A program made the translations under genes and the position numbers. Below the pieces are notes generated by a model that saw only the letters and a list, made by a program, of their open reading frames with translations, ran no database searches and was not told where the DNA came from. A stretch of DNA of 64,000 nt from JACCZX01 sp963710675 (GTDB taxonomy: Bacteria; Pseudomonadota; Gammaproteobacteria; Burkholderiales; Burkholderiaceae_F), in contig CAVQBE010000017.1 of NCBI GenBank assembly GCA_963710675.1, positions 310,001 to 374,000 of the forward strand. The letters run 5' to 3'. Shown piece by piece: positions 38,853 through 47,803 of this stretch (position 1 is the stretch's first letter; each line of letters opens with the position of its first letter).

Positions 38853-38859
38853 TCAGCGC

Positions 38860-39525
38860 ATGGGGTCTGAAACACTGACGCGCGTTGCGCTGTTTCCGTT
38901 GTCGGTCGTGCTCTTTCCGCAGGGCGTGCTGCCGCTGCGCGTTTTTGAAGCGCGCTACATGGACATGGTGCGCGATTGCATGCGGGACGAAAGTTCGTTC
39001 GGCGTTTGCCTTGTATCCGAGGGCAAGGCAGCGAGCGCGAATGGCGCTCCGGCAACTGCCGATGTCGGCTGCCTCGCGCGCATCACAGCATGGGACATGC
39101 AACAGCTCGGTTTGTTGCAAATTCGAACCGTCGGCGGAAACCGCTTCCGCTTGCTTGCGAGCGAGTCGCAACCGAACGGCCTGATGATCGGCGAAATCGA
39201 CCTGATCGAGGCCGATGAGGATCAGCAGGTACCGGACGCGCATCGACCGTGCGTCGAATTGCTGACGCGCATCATCGAGGACATGAGCGCGCAACTGGCA
39301 GAGAAACGTCGCACCGGTGAAACGATCGAAGGCAGTCCCGTTCTGGCGCAACTCCCATTCGAGGAGCCGTTTCAGATGGACTCGTCGGCTTGGGTATCGA
39401 ATCGGCTTTGCGAGGTACTGCCTGTCCCGCTAAAAGCCAAGCAGAAGCTAATGGAGTTGACCGACGCTGCGACTCGCCTTGAAATTGTTCACACGTATCT
39501 GAAGCAGCACTCGGTGCTGAAATAA
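38860..39525 (+). CDS. LON peptidase substrate-binding domain protein
   Basis: This 221-residue protein consists of the N-terminal substrate-binding domain of Lon without ATPase or protease parts. The typical opening is VALFPLSVVLFPQGVLPLRV followed by FEARYMDMVRDC. The role of such stand-alone domains is unknown; an adaptor or chaperone-like function has been guessed. The close spacing after rapZ suggests co-transcription. It is convergent with mutY. Confidence 0.9.
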   Translation: MGSETLTRVALFPLSVVLFPQGVLPLRVFEARYMDMVRDCMRDESSFGVCLVSEGKAASANGAPATADVGCLARITAWDMQQLGLLQIRTVGGNRFRLLASESQPNGLMIGEIDLIEADEDQQVPDAHRPCVELLTRIIEDMSAQLAEKRRTGETIEGSPVLAQLPFEEPFQMDSSAWVSNRLCEVLPVPLKAKQKLMELTDAATRLEIVHTYLKQHSVLK

Positions 39526-39562
39526 GCACTCGGTGCCGAAATAGTTAGGGACTGTTCAGGGC

Positions 39563-40627
39563 CTAGACCAGCACCGGCTTCATCACGTGCAGCAATAGCC
39601 GGCGGACTGGCGCGGGCAGCGGCGCTGTTCCGAGACTCTCGCCTGAGACGCGGCGCAGCGGTGCGCTCGCGACACCGACCGCACCTATGATCTGTGCAAG
39701 CCGCGGTCGCATCAGGTAGGTGTAGTGCGTGAACTCGTGCCGTATGTCGCCAAGTGTTTCTGTGATTGAGATATCTAAACCAAAACGCGTACCGACCTCG
39801 GCCACTATCACTTCATCGCTAGCTCCGGATTCGAATTCGGGCAAGCTCAGTAGTCCTCCCCAGATACCCGACGGAGGGCGCAGTTCGAGCAGCACTGCCC
39901 CGCTCGAATCTTGCATCGCGAGAAGCGTCTGCGCCCGCACTGGGCGCTGTCTGACCGGCCGCGGCGTCGGCAGGTTGTCTACGGTGTGCGTGCTGTGCGC
40001 GACGCACGTTTCATTGACGGGGCATGCGGCGCAATTCGGCCGGATGCGCGTGCAAACGGTCGCGCCCAGATCCATCATTCCCTGCGTGTATTGCTCGATC
40101 TCATTGATCGGCAAAAGGCTTTCCGCGCACTGCCAGAATTGACGCTCGATCTTCGAGCGGCCGGGATAGCCTTCGATGCCGCAATGGCGCGCCAAAACAC
40201 GCCTGACGTTGCCGTCGAGAATCGCTGCGCGCTCACCGAACGCGAGTGCGGCGATCGCCGCGGCAGTCGAGCGGCCTACCCCAGGTAGTTTCGCGAGCGT
40301 TTCGACCTGGCGCGGGAACTTGCCTCCATGATCGCTGGAAATCAGTTGTGCGCAGCGATGCAAATTGCGCGCTCGCGAGTAATAGCCCAGTCCTGCCCAG
40401 CATTGCATCACCGATTCGATTGGCGCTGCTGCGAGCGCGTTCACATCGGGGAAATGCGCGACAAACTTTTCGTAGTAGGGGATGACCGTCGCGACCTGGG
40501 TCTGCTGCAGCATAATTTCTGACAGCCAGATGCGATAAGCATCTTTCGTCCGCTGCCAGGGCAATTCATGGCGACCGTGCTGCTTTTGCCACGTGATGAT
40601 GCGATCGGCGAAATTCAATGACGCCAC
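39563..40627 (-). CDS. mutY: A/G-specific adenine DNA glycosylase
   Basis: MutY removes adenine mispaired with 8-oxoguanine. The 354-residue protein has the family block WLSEIMLQQTQVATVIPYYE, the helix-hairpin-helix LPGVGRSTAAAIAALAFGER with catalytic Asp in ILDGNVRRVLAR, and a four-cysteine iron-sulphur cluster motif C-X6-C-X2-C-X5-C (CTRIRPNCAACPVNETC). A C-terminal NUDIX-like domain recognises the oxidised base. It is separated from mutM, another oxidised-guanine repair gene, only by the dynamin-like gene. Confidence 0.96.
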   Translation of the reverse strand: MASLNFADRIITWQKQHGRHELPWQRTKDAYRIWLSEIMLQQTQVATVIPYYEKFVAHFPDVNALAAAPIESVMQCWAGLGYYSRARNLHRCAQLISSDHGGKFPRQVETLAKLPGVGRSTAAAIAALAFGERAAILDGNVRRVLARHCGIEGYPGRSKIERQFWQCAESLLPINEIEQYTQGMMDLGATVCTRIRPNCAACPVNETCVAHSTHTVDNLPTPRPVRQRPVRAQTLLAMQDSSGAVLLELRPPSGIWGGLLSLPEFESGASDEVIVAEVGTRFGLDISITETLGDIRHEFTHYTYLMRPRLAQIIGAVGVASAPLRRVSGESLGTAPLPAPVRRLLLHVMKPVLV

Positions 40628-40631
40628 CTAC

Positions 40632-42590
40632 CTAAGCAGCGAGCGCCTCTTCGTCAAGCACTTCCTCAACCTGCGCACGTGCACCAACGTCCTGGATGCG
40701 GTCCGTCAGGCGCTTCAACGTGGCAAGCTTGCTTTGTGCGTCTTCCAGCGCGTCTTCGAGCTCAGCAATGCGCTCGTCCAGCGATCCCTGCGCATCCCGA
40801 ATCTTGGACACCGACTCGGCGCGCTTGCGGAGCTGACTGCGCTGTTCGCGCACCTGCGTTTCGATTGGCGGCAGCAGCGACTTGACCCACGCTTCGGTAT
40901 CGCGTTCGGCGGTGGAGAAAATCTCGCGCGACTTTGATACGACGGTGTCGAAAAATCGTTCCATCAGTCGCCATTTTTCGGTCGTCAGCACTGCCAGCGG
41001 CCCGAACTGAGACTTGTACGCATGCTCCGCTCGCTCGAGGTCAGCGATATAGGTGTCGAGCGAAAAGGTCATCGGCGGCGATAGGCTCCATCCAAGATCT
41101 TCGGCAAAGCGGCGCTGTACTCCTAACACCATCTGCTCGATCTCGAGCATCCGCGCGTTTGCGGTGCGAAACATGTCGCGCAACGAGGCAAAATAGTCTT
41201 TGACTGCCACTGAAAGCTGCGGCGACAGCTTGCTCTTCTTCATGCGATCCCGCGTGGCAACCACCTGTTCGCGCAGGGCAGCCACTCGTATCCCCGCAAA
41301 CAATTTCTCCGAGAGCTTCGAGTGAACGAGGCGCGCCGCGACAATCCGGCGCACGACTTCTTCAAATTCATGCTGCTCAGCCAGGGCGCGCTGAGTCATT
41401 CGCTCAATCGAGCTCTGGTTCTTGCCCTGCAGCGAGCGTAGCTCGTACAGCTGCTCGATGACGCCGCGCTCGCGCGCATTCAGTGTCTGACGCAGCTCAG
41501 CGGCAACGCGCTCGACACCGGAAACCGTCTGATCACGGACGATCTTCTGCTTGGCCGGCACCAGCAGCTCGATCAGTGCTTCCTCAAGCAACGGCAGCCG
41601 ACTTGCCTGCAGCAGCTTCTCGTCGCGCTGAACTTTGGCCACCAGACCCTTCTGCGCCGAAACCGGAAACACTCGCATCGGATCAAGCTCGAGCGTGGCA
41701 GCCACGGCAGACACCTGACGCCGCACCTCCATTTCCATCTCGCCCGGCGTTTTCAACGCGTCCCAAAGGCCATCGATCTTGTTCAGCACCGCTATGTGAT
41801 TGCGATGCCCGGCATCGCCGACGACATGCCGCCAAACATCCAGGTCGCTTTTAGTCACTCCGGTGTCGGCGGCCAGCACGAACAGGACCGCGTGCGCATT
41901 GGGGACCAGTGAAAGTGTCAGCTCAGGCTCGGTGCCGATCGCATTCAGTCCAGGCGTATCCAGAATCACCAAGCCGTGCTTTAACAACGGGTGTGGAAAA
42001 TTGATGACGGCGTGCCGCCACTTCGAAATCTGAATCAGGCCGTTCTTATCAACAGTGATCGACTGATCGGGGTCATCCGCGTCGTAGAGGCCATAGCTCT
42101 TCGCTTCCGCCACCGGCACCCGCGTCGTTTCGGCGACGATCTTGAACGCTTCGAGCATTCCGTCCGCCGAACTCGTGTCAAGAGGAAACACCTGCCATTC
42201 GGCGCCCAGCCGCTTGAAATCGGAAGTCGAGCCATGTCGTCCCCGCGTTTCGATCGGCAGCGCTCGAATGCAAGGCGGCAGCGTGTCGTCGTACAGCAGC
42301 TCGGTCGGACACATGGTGGTCCGGCCAGCTGACGACGGCAGAATCCGCTTGCCGTAGTCAGCGAAAAAAATGGCGTTGATCAGCTCGGACTTGCCGCGCG
42401 AAAATTCAGCGACGAATGCGATGACCAGTTTGTCCTGCGCCAAGCGTTCCAGCGCGACGTCGATGCGACGCGCGGAGTCGGTCTCGAGGAGTTGCGTCTG
42501 TTCCAGCCATTGGCGCAATTGCATGATCGCCGACGCCAGCGAATCGCGCCAATTTCCGTACTGCTCAAAGCTGGAGGCTAATGGGACCAT
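40632..42590 (-). CDS. Dynamin-family GTPase
   Basis: This 652-residue bacterial dynamin-like protein has all GTPase motifs: the P-loop EFSRGKSEL at about residues 62-70, the G2 threonines in SAGRTTMCPTE (about 87-97), G3 DTPGLNAI (211-218) and G4 LNKIDGL (269-275). The rest is helical, ending in a coiled coil with a heptad pattern (about 590-645). No membrane helix is present. Bacterial dynamins remodel or stabilise membranes, and some help against phage or membrane damage. Here it lies 4 bases after the mutY start side, so it is transcribed with mutY. The specific role is unknown. Confidence 0.88.
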   Translation of the reverse strand: MVPLASSFEQYGNWRDSLASAIMQLRQWLEQTQLLETDSARRIDVALERLAQDKLVIAFVAEFSRGKSELINAIFFADYGKRILPSSAGRTTMCPTELLYDDTLPPCIRALPIETRGRHGSTSDFKRLGAEWQVFPLDTSSADGMLEAFKIVAETTRVPVAEAKSYGLYDADDPDQSITVDKNGLIQISKWRHAVINFPHPLLKHGLVILDTPGLNAIGTEPELTLSLVPNAHAVLFVLAADTGVTKSDLDVWRHVVGDAGHRNHIAVLNKIDGLWDALKTPGEMEMEVRRQVSAVAATLELDPMRVFPVSAQKGLVAKVQRDEKLLQASRLPLLEEALIELLVPAKQKIVRDQTVSGVERVAAELRQTLNARERGVIEQLYELRSLQGKNQSSIERMTQRALAEQHEFEEVVRRIVAARLVHSKLSEKLFAGIRVAALREQVVATRDRMKKSKLSPQLSVAVKDYFASLRDMFRTANARMLEIEQMVLGVQRRFAEDLGWSLSPPMTFSLDTYIADLERAEHAYKSQFGPLAVLTTEKWRLMERFFDTVVSKSREIFSTAERDTEAWVKSLLPPIETQVREQRSQLRKRAESVSKIRDAQGSLDERIAELEDALEDAQSKLATLKRLTDRIQDVGARAQVEEVLDEEALAA

Positions 42591-42712
42591 GGTGTCGGTT
42601 GCGCGACGTGCGCACGAGGCCGAATCTATAGCATGTGCTCACCCCGGCGCACAGTCACTCAAACGGACAAGCTGCGCCCGGTTGCAGTGTGAGTTCGGGC
42701 GATGGTCTTTTA

Positions 42713-43546
42713 TTACCTGCGCTGGCAGGTGCGGCAGTAATAAGTCGCGCGTTGCCCCTGTACGACTCGTACGATTGGCGTCGCGCACACGCGGCATGGC
42801 TCCCCCGCGCGGTCGTAGACACGCGCATCGAGCATGAAGTAGCCATCGGCACCATCGGCGCCCACGAAGTCGCGCAACGTACTGCCGCCCACCGCGATCG
42901 CTTCAGTCAGCACCTCACGGATCGCTGTAGCCAGCGTTTCGTAACGCAGACGCCCAATGCTCCGGGCCGACCGCTTCGGATTAATACGGGCGCGGAACAG
43001 ACTTTCCGACGCGTAGATATTCCCGACACCGACAACCACATCGCCCGCCAGCAAAACTTGCTTGATCGGGCCCGTACGCGACCGCGTGTGGCGGTACAGC
43101 CACTCGCCGTCAAAGCGTGCATCGAACGGCTCAAGGCCAAGGCCGGCCAGTAGAGGATGCGTTGCAACGTCACCTGCAGAAGCGTCGTGCCATAGCAGGG
43201 CGCCGAAGCGACGCGGATCGGTCAGGCGCACGTTGGTCGCAACGAAAAGAATGTCGACATGATCGTGCGGGCCGGGCAGAGGGACAGCGCGCCGCAGCGG
43301 CCACACCCGCCATGCCCCCGACATCCCGAGGTGGGAGATCATCGTGCCATGTGCGAAGTCCCATAGCAGATACTTGCCACGCCGGCGGAGTCGCTCGACG
43401 GTCTCACCCGCGATCAGCTTGGGCAACCGCTTCGGCACCGGCCAGCGCAGCCGCGAATCGCGCACGATTGCCGACTCGACCTTCTGGTGTTCGACGTAAG
43501 GTGCCAGCGCGCGGCGTGTCACTTCAACTTCGGGCAGTTCGGGCAC
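42713..43546 (-). CDS. mutM: Formamidopyrimidine-DNA glycosylase
   Basis: MutM excises 8-oxoguanine and formamidopyrimidines with beta/delta lyase activity. The N-terminal MPELPEVEVTRR contains the catalytic proline and glutamate. The helix-two-turn-helix is at VGVGNIYASESLFRARINP. The C-terminal zinc finger is CRVCATPIVRVVQGQRATYY followed by CRTCQRR. At 277 residues it has the normal length. It starts divergently from the TPR lipoprotein gene, with 102 bases between the chosen starts. Confidence 0.97.
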   Translation of the reverse strand: MPELPEVEVTRRALAPYVEHQKVESAIVRDSRLRWPVPKRLPKLIAGETVERLRRRGKYLLWDFAHGTMISHLGMSGAWRVWPLRRAVPLPGPHDHVDILFVATNVRLTDPRRFGALLWHDASAGDVATHPLLAGLGLEPFDARFDGEWLYRHTRSRTGPIKQVLLAGDVVVGVGNIYASESLFRARINPKRSARSIGRLRYETLATAIREVLTEAIAVGGSTLRDFVGADGADGYFMLDARVYDRAGEPCRVCATPIVRVVQGQRATYYCRTCQRR

Positions 43547-43648
43547 TTTTCTCGCGTTAATGGCGTCAGACTCATTCTGCTAATGTGCCACGCATCGCGT
43601 TTCTGTGTGCCCGCTTTTGAGCCGGGCGCCGATAGACGCCGGGATCCG

Positions 43649-45439
43649 ATGATCACTCGACTGCTGTTTTTGGCCTTCACCGCTTTCGCGGCGTTTGGCT
43701 GCGCCACGGCACCTCGCCCAACGGTGGTTGCCGTCGACACCGTGGTAGCGGCACCGTCGACCGTGCCAGAGACAGCAACGCCACCGAGCGCTGAGCGCGG
43801 CGACAGGATTCCGAACGTCGAGTTATCTAGCGCACTGATGTATCAGCTGATGGCGGCCGAGGTTGCCGTGCAGCGTGGCGATGTCGGCTCGGCGTTTGCG
43901 GTGTACATGAAACTCGCGCGAGAGACGCGCGATCCGCGCCTGGCACGCCGTGCCGCCGAGTTGGCGCTGCAGGGCCGCGCAATGCCGCAGGGATTGGAAG
44001 CGGCACAACTGTGGCTTGAGTTGGCGCCCAACTCGAGCGAGGCATCGCAGACGCTTGCCATGCTGTACGCGGGCAGCAGTCGCTTCGACGATGCGTATTC
44101 GTTATTCAAAGCTCAGTTACAGGCGGCCGCCAATCCGGCAGAAGAGCTGTCGCGCATGCAGCGCGCGCTCGCGCGCACGCAAGACCGCGCAGGCGCGTTT
44201 ACTTTAATCGAACGTCTGGCGCAGCCGTACGCGCAGTCCGCCGATGTCAAGCTCGTGCTCGCCAATGCCGCACAAGCCGGCGGCTTGAACGCACGGGCAA
44301 TACAGGAAGCACGTGCCGCAGTTGCGCTGGCGCCGGATTCGCAACGCGCCGTGTTGACTGCAGCCCAATATCAGCAAGCAGCTGACCGTCCTGCGGCGCT
44401 TGCGCTGCTGCAGGATTTCGTCGCGCGCAATCCTGCGGTGTCCGATACGCGGCTCGCCTACGCGCGGCTGCTGATTGCAGACAACAAGTTCGATCTGGCG
44501 CGCGCCCAGTTCGCATCGCTGCTGCAGACCGATCCTAAAAATGCGGATCTCGTTTATTCGATGGCGCTGCTTTCGATGCAGGGCAAACTTCCCGCCGATG
44601 CGCGCACTTACCTGCAGCGCTATCTGGAGCTGATCGCAAGTTCCGATGGCGACAGCTCGCGCGCCGGCGCCCGCCCTGCCGAGCCCGCTTATTTGTATCT
44701 GGCGCAGATTGCCGAAGACGAAAAACAGTTTCCTGTCGCACTCGAATGGCTGCGCAAGATAGACGGCGGTGACGAGTTCTTGACGGCGCGCGTGCGCGAG
44801 GCGTTCGTCCTGTCGAAAATGCAGCGGCTGGATGAAGCGCGCAAGTTGCTGCGTACCGTCAGCGTGCAGTCGGCCGACGAGAAAACACAACTGGTGCTGG
44901 CCGAAGCGCAATTGCTTCGCGACGCCAAACGACATGACGAGTCATACAAGCTGCTGTCACAAGCCTTGGCAATCGCACCCGACAGCGTGCCGCTGCTTTA
45001 CGACACTGCAATGGCGGCTGAGCGGCTGAACCAGGTAACAGTGATGGAGAAGCAGCTACGCCGCATCATCGAACTGAAGCCCGATTACGCGCACGCATAC
45101 AACGCGCTCGGCTACAGCCTCGCGGACCGTAATCTGCGGCTGCCCGAAGCGTTGCAATTAATTGAAAAGGCGCGTGAGCTCGCACCTGACGACGCCTTCA
45201 TCATGGATTCGCTTGGATGGGTGCATTTTCGTCTTGGTGACTTGAAACTGGCGCGCGAACACCTGCAGCGCGCGTACGACGCGCGCCCGGATGCCGAAGT
45301 TGCTGTTCATCTCGCCGAAGTCCTGTGGGCAAGCGGGGAGCATGACGGCGCACGCAAGCTGCTGCGCGAGGTGCGGGCCAAGGAGCCGGCCAACCCGTTG
45401 CTGAAGTCGACCATAACGCGGCTGAAAATCGGCTTGTAA
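43649..45439 (+). CDS. Tetratricopeptide-repeat lipoprotein
   Basis: The mature protein of about 575 residues is built almost wholly from TPR helical repeats (for example LYLAQIAEDEKQFPVALEWL and YAHAYNALGYSLADRNLRLP). The start is placed at the ATG at 43649, giving MITRLLFLAFTAFAAFGCAT with lipobox AFGC. The longer open frame from 43487 would run into mutM. A TPR lipoprotein upstream of lolB is common in betaproteobacteria. It is probably an envelope scaffold; no partner is known. lolB starts 3 bases after its stop. Confidence 0.88.
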   Translation: MITRLLFLAFTAFAAFGCATAPRPTVVAVDTVVAAPSTVPETATPPSAERGDRIPNVELSSALMYQLMAAEVAVQRGDVGSAFAVYMKLARETRDPRLARRAAELALQGRAMPQGLEAAQLWLELAPNSSEASQTLAMLYAGSSRFDDAYSLFKAQLQAAANPAEELSRMQRALARTQDRAGAFTLIERLAQPYAQSADVKLVLANAAQAGGLNARAIQEARAAVALAPDSQRAVLTAAQYQQAADRPAALALLQDFVARNPAVSDTRLAYARLLIADNKFDLARAQFASLLQTDPKNADLVYSMALLSMQGKLPADARTYLQRYLELIASSDGDSSRAGARPAEPAYLYLAQIAEDEKQFPVALEWLRKIDGGDEFLTARVREAFVLSKMQRLDEARKLLRTVSVQSADEKTQLVLAEAQLLRDAKRHDESYKLLSQALAIAPDSVPLLYDTAMAAERLNQVTVMEKQLRRIIELKPDYAHAYNALGYSLADRNLRLPEALQLIEKARELAPDDAFIMDSLGWVHFRLGDLKLAREHLQRAYDARPDAEVAVHLAEVLWASGEHDGARKLLREVRAKEPANPLLKSTITRLKIGL

Positions 45440-45442
45440 ACG

Positions 45443-46015
45443 ATGCTTTGGATCTGCGGCGCATCGAGGCGTGCGCTCGCCGCGGCGCTCACATCAGCAG
45501 CGTTGCTTACAGCGTGCGCAACAACGCCATCAGTGTCACCGCCGGATCGTGCGTACAGCGGGCGCTTTGCGGTCACAACTGCGTTTGGCGAGAAGCGTGA
45601 AAACGTTTCCGGACGATTCAACTTCGAAGTCCGCGGCCCGCAACAGGTTCTCGAGCTGGCGTCGCCTTTGGGCACTACAGTTGCCCGTATCGAGGTGGAA
45701 CCGGGCGGTGCACGTGCGATTGGCCCGCAAATGCAGGAGGTGCGCGGTGCCGATGCCGATGCGCTGAGCGAGCAGCTGCTCGGTTGGCGGTTGCCCGTGG
45801 CCGGGCTGGCCGACTGGATCGAAGGTCGGCCCGTGGCACAGCGCGCCGCGCGTGTGCAGCGGGACGGCGATCGCATCGCGCTGATTGAACAGGACGGCTG
45901 GGAGATCCGTTTGTCCGAATATTTTGAAGGCTTTGGTCGTCCGCGCCGCCTTGTCTCTCGAGCGTCCAGCAGGACCCGGTACGCCGTCGGTACTTTTGCG
46001 CCTAGTCGTCGATGA
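45443..46015 (+). CDS. lolB: Outer-membrane lipoprotein LolB
   Basis: LolB receives lipoproteins from LolA and inserts them into the outer membrane. The 190-residue protein has a lipoprotein signal (SRRALAAALTSAALLTACAT) and the LolB fold segments YSGRFAVTT, GRFNFEVRGPQQVLELASPL and LLGWRLPVAGLADWIEGRP. Its place before ispE and tRNA-Gln/prs is the usual betaproteobacterial one, although here a methyltransferase gene intervenes. The last 20 or so residues are less conserved. Confidence 0.9.
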   Translation: MLWICGASRRALAAALTSAALLTACATTPSVSPPDRAYSGRFAVTTAFGEKRENVSGRFNFEVRGPQQVLELASPLGTTVARIEVEPGGARAIGPQMQEVRGADADALSEQLLGWRLPVAGLADWIEGRPVAQRAARVQRDGDRIALIEQDGWEIRLSEYFEGFGRPRRLVSRASSRTRYAVGTFAPSRR

Positions 46016-46051
46016 ACCTGGCGGCTAGCTGAAAATTATGGAGAGTTCACA

Positions 46052-46618
46052 GTGAACACGCGTCGTGACTTTTTGCGCGGCTCTGCTGCGCTGGCGCTGA
46101 CCTATACAGTGCCCGCGGCCCTGATTGGCTCGGTGCGCGCGCAAGTGCAGGACGAAATTGCGCGGCAACTCGATGTCCCGTACGTACCGACACCGATGCC
46201 CGTGGTGGATGCGATGCTGGACCTCGCGAAAGTGACGAAGTCCGACGTCGTTTACGACCTTGGCTGCGGCGACGGCCGCATCGTGGTGAGGGCAGCAACG
46301 CGTTTCGGCTGCCGCGGTGTCGGCGTCGATCTGAATCCCGAGCGCGTCAAGGAAGCAAGAGCTAATGCAACTCGGGCGAACGTCACCGAGCTGACCCGCT
46401 TCGAAGTGGGCGACGTTTTTGAATTCGATTTCAGTGGCGCAAGCGTAGTGACGATGTATCTGCTGCCTAGTGTGAACCTGAAACTGCGGCCGCGACTATT
46501 GAAGGAGCTCAAAGCCGGGACGCGACTCGTCTCGCATGACTTCCACATGGGCGACTGGGCGGCAGAGACAGCGCGCGACGTCGGGCGCAGCCGCATTTAT
46601 CTGTGGACGATACGTTAA
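46052..46618 (+). CDS. Class I SAM-dependent methyltransferase with Tat-type signal
   Basis: This 188-residue protein starts with GTG after GGAGAG. The N-terminus TRRDFLRGSAALALTYTVPA is a textbook twin-arginine signal (RRDFLRG) with an AQA-like cleavage region. A Rossmann methyltransferase core follows: motif I VVYDLGCGDGRIVVRAA, acidic motif II GVGVDLNPERV, and later VVTMYLLPSVNLKLRPRLLK. The same core occurs in small Dot1-like/class I methyltransferases. Export of a SAM-dependent enzyme is puzzling because SAM is cytoplasmic. It sits between lolB and ispE and is followed immediately by hairpin repeat copy B. The substrate is unknown. Confidence 0.82.
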   Translation: MNTRRDFLRGSAALALTYTVPAALIGSVRAQVQDEIARQLDVPYVPTPMPVVDAMLDLAKVTKSDVVYDLGCGDGRIVVRAATRFGCRGVGVDLNPERVKEARANATRANVTELTRFEVGDVFEFDFSGASVVTMYLLPSVNLKLRPRLLKELKAGTRLVSHDFHMGDWAAETARDVGRSRIYLWTIR

Positions 46619-46673
46619 CGCTCCCCGTGTACGCGACGCTTCGCGTCGCACGTGCACTCGTCACGATTGTTAG
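46618..46673 (+). repeat. Hairpin repeat, copy B
   Basis: This 56-base element begins on the last base of the methyltransferase stop codon and is nearly identical to the copy at 22922-22980. The core hairpin is GCGACGC-TTC-GCGTCGC (46633-46649), one pair shorter than in copy A but again perfect. Its right edge reads GTTAGGC (46669-46675), which fits the integron core-site pattern GTTRRRY. The left edge fits the partner pattern only partly. Confidence 0.75.
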
Positions 46674-46772
46674 GCGCGCTCCCTTCGGAGCGGCCACGCG
46701 TCCGCACGCAGTACAAAGGCAGGCCCTCGATCGCCACGCCGGTTGACGACAGCGTCATCCTAGAATTGCGTG

Positions 46773-47648
46773 ATGGAGTTCGCGCTCGCGCTGCCCGCCC
46801 CCGCCAAGCTAAATTTATTCCTGCGTGTGACTGGCCGTCGCTCCGACGGCTATCACGAGTTGCAGACGGCATACACACTGATCGACCTCGCCGACTTGCT
46901 CGACTTCGAGCGACGCGACGACGGGTTGATCGAACGTCAGGGAGACTTGGTCGGTGACTTGGATAGCGATCTTGTCGTGCGTGCGGCGCGCGCCCTGCAG
47001 CAGCATTCGGGAAGCTCGCTTGGGGCGGCCATCAGCGTAACGAAGCGGATCCCGGCGGGCAGCGGCCTCGGCGGGGGCTCATCGGACGCAGCCACGACGT
47101 TGATCGCTCTTAACCGGCTGTGGGATTTGAACCTTCCGCGCAGCGAATTGAGCGCGATCGGGCTTCAGCTCGGCGCCGATGTGCCTTTTTTTCTGCACGG
47201 CCAGGCCGCATTTGCCGAAGGCATCGGCGAACGGCTGACCAGCATCGAATTGCCGCCGTTATGGTTTGCCATTTTATGGCCGCGTGTGCACGTTTCGACC
47301 AAAGACATCTTCGCTGACGCAGGTTTGACACGCAATTCCAAAGCCACGAAAATAGCCGACTTTTCAGCGATGGCAGCTCAGTTAGGTGAGGCCATCGGCA
47401 ACTCCGACTTTCCGTCGTCACTGGTCAACGATCTCGAACCCGTCGCACGGCGCCGCTATCCCGTCATTGATGAAGCGATCAAGCGTCTCGAGCGTTTTGG
47501 CGCGGCGCGTATGACGGGCTCCGGCTCCGCGGTATTTGTGCCGACTCGAGCAAAGGAGCAGGCGGAATTCGCAGTTGCGGATGTGCCGTCGGGCTGGGGC
47601 AGTTGGGCGGTCAGCAAGCGGATTGAGCATCCGCTGGCGGTTTGGTAA
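46773..47648 (+). CDS. ispE: 4-diphosphocytidyl-2-C-methyl-D-erythritol kinase
   Basis: IspE phosphorylates the 2-hydroxyl of CDP-methylerythritol in the MEP isoprenoid pathway. The GHMP-kinase motifs are present: PAPAKLNLFLRVTGRRSDGY and the ATP loop PAGSGLGGGSSDAATTLIAL. A late motif, ARMTGSGSAVFV, completes the fold. A GTG three bases earlier is also possible, but the ATG at 46773 is preferred. tRNA-Gln and prs follow, the usual order in this class. Confidence 0.95.
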   Translation: MEFALALPAPAKLNLFLRVTGRRSDGYHELQTAYTLIDLADLLDFERRDDGLIERQGDLVGDLDSDLVVRAARALQQHSGSSLGAAISVTKRIPAGSGLGGGSSDAATTLIALNRLWDLNLPRSELSAIGLQLGADVPFFLHGQAAFAEGIGERLTSIELPPLWFAILWPRVHVSTKDIFADAGLTRNSKATKIADFSAMAAQLGEAIGNSDFPSSLVNDLEPVARRRYPVIDEAIKRLERFGAARMTGSGSAVFVPTRAKEQAEFAVADVPSGWGSWAVSKRIEHPLAVW

Positions 47649-47672
47649 GGCAGAGCTACAACAGTTAATTTT

Positions 47673-47749
47673 TGGGGAGTCGCCAAGCTGGTTAAGGCAC
47701 CGGATTTTGATTCCGGCACTCGAAGGTTCGAATCCTTCCTCCCCAGCCA
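47673..47749 (+). tRNA. tRNA-Gln (anticodon TTG)
   Basis: A full cloverleaf can be drawn. The acceptor stem is TGGGGAG with CTCCCCA, and the anticodon stem CCGGA/TCCGG has loop TTTTGAT and anticodon TTG. The T arm is AAGG-TTCGAAT-CCTT. The discriminator is G, and the encoded CCA ends at 47749. Location between ispE and prs is classical. Confidence 0.97.
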
Positions 47750-47803
47750 GCTTGTTAGTAAATGAGCGGTGAGCCATTCAGGGTGAGCCAATAAAGGCCG
47801 CAA

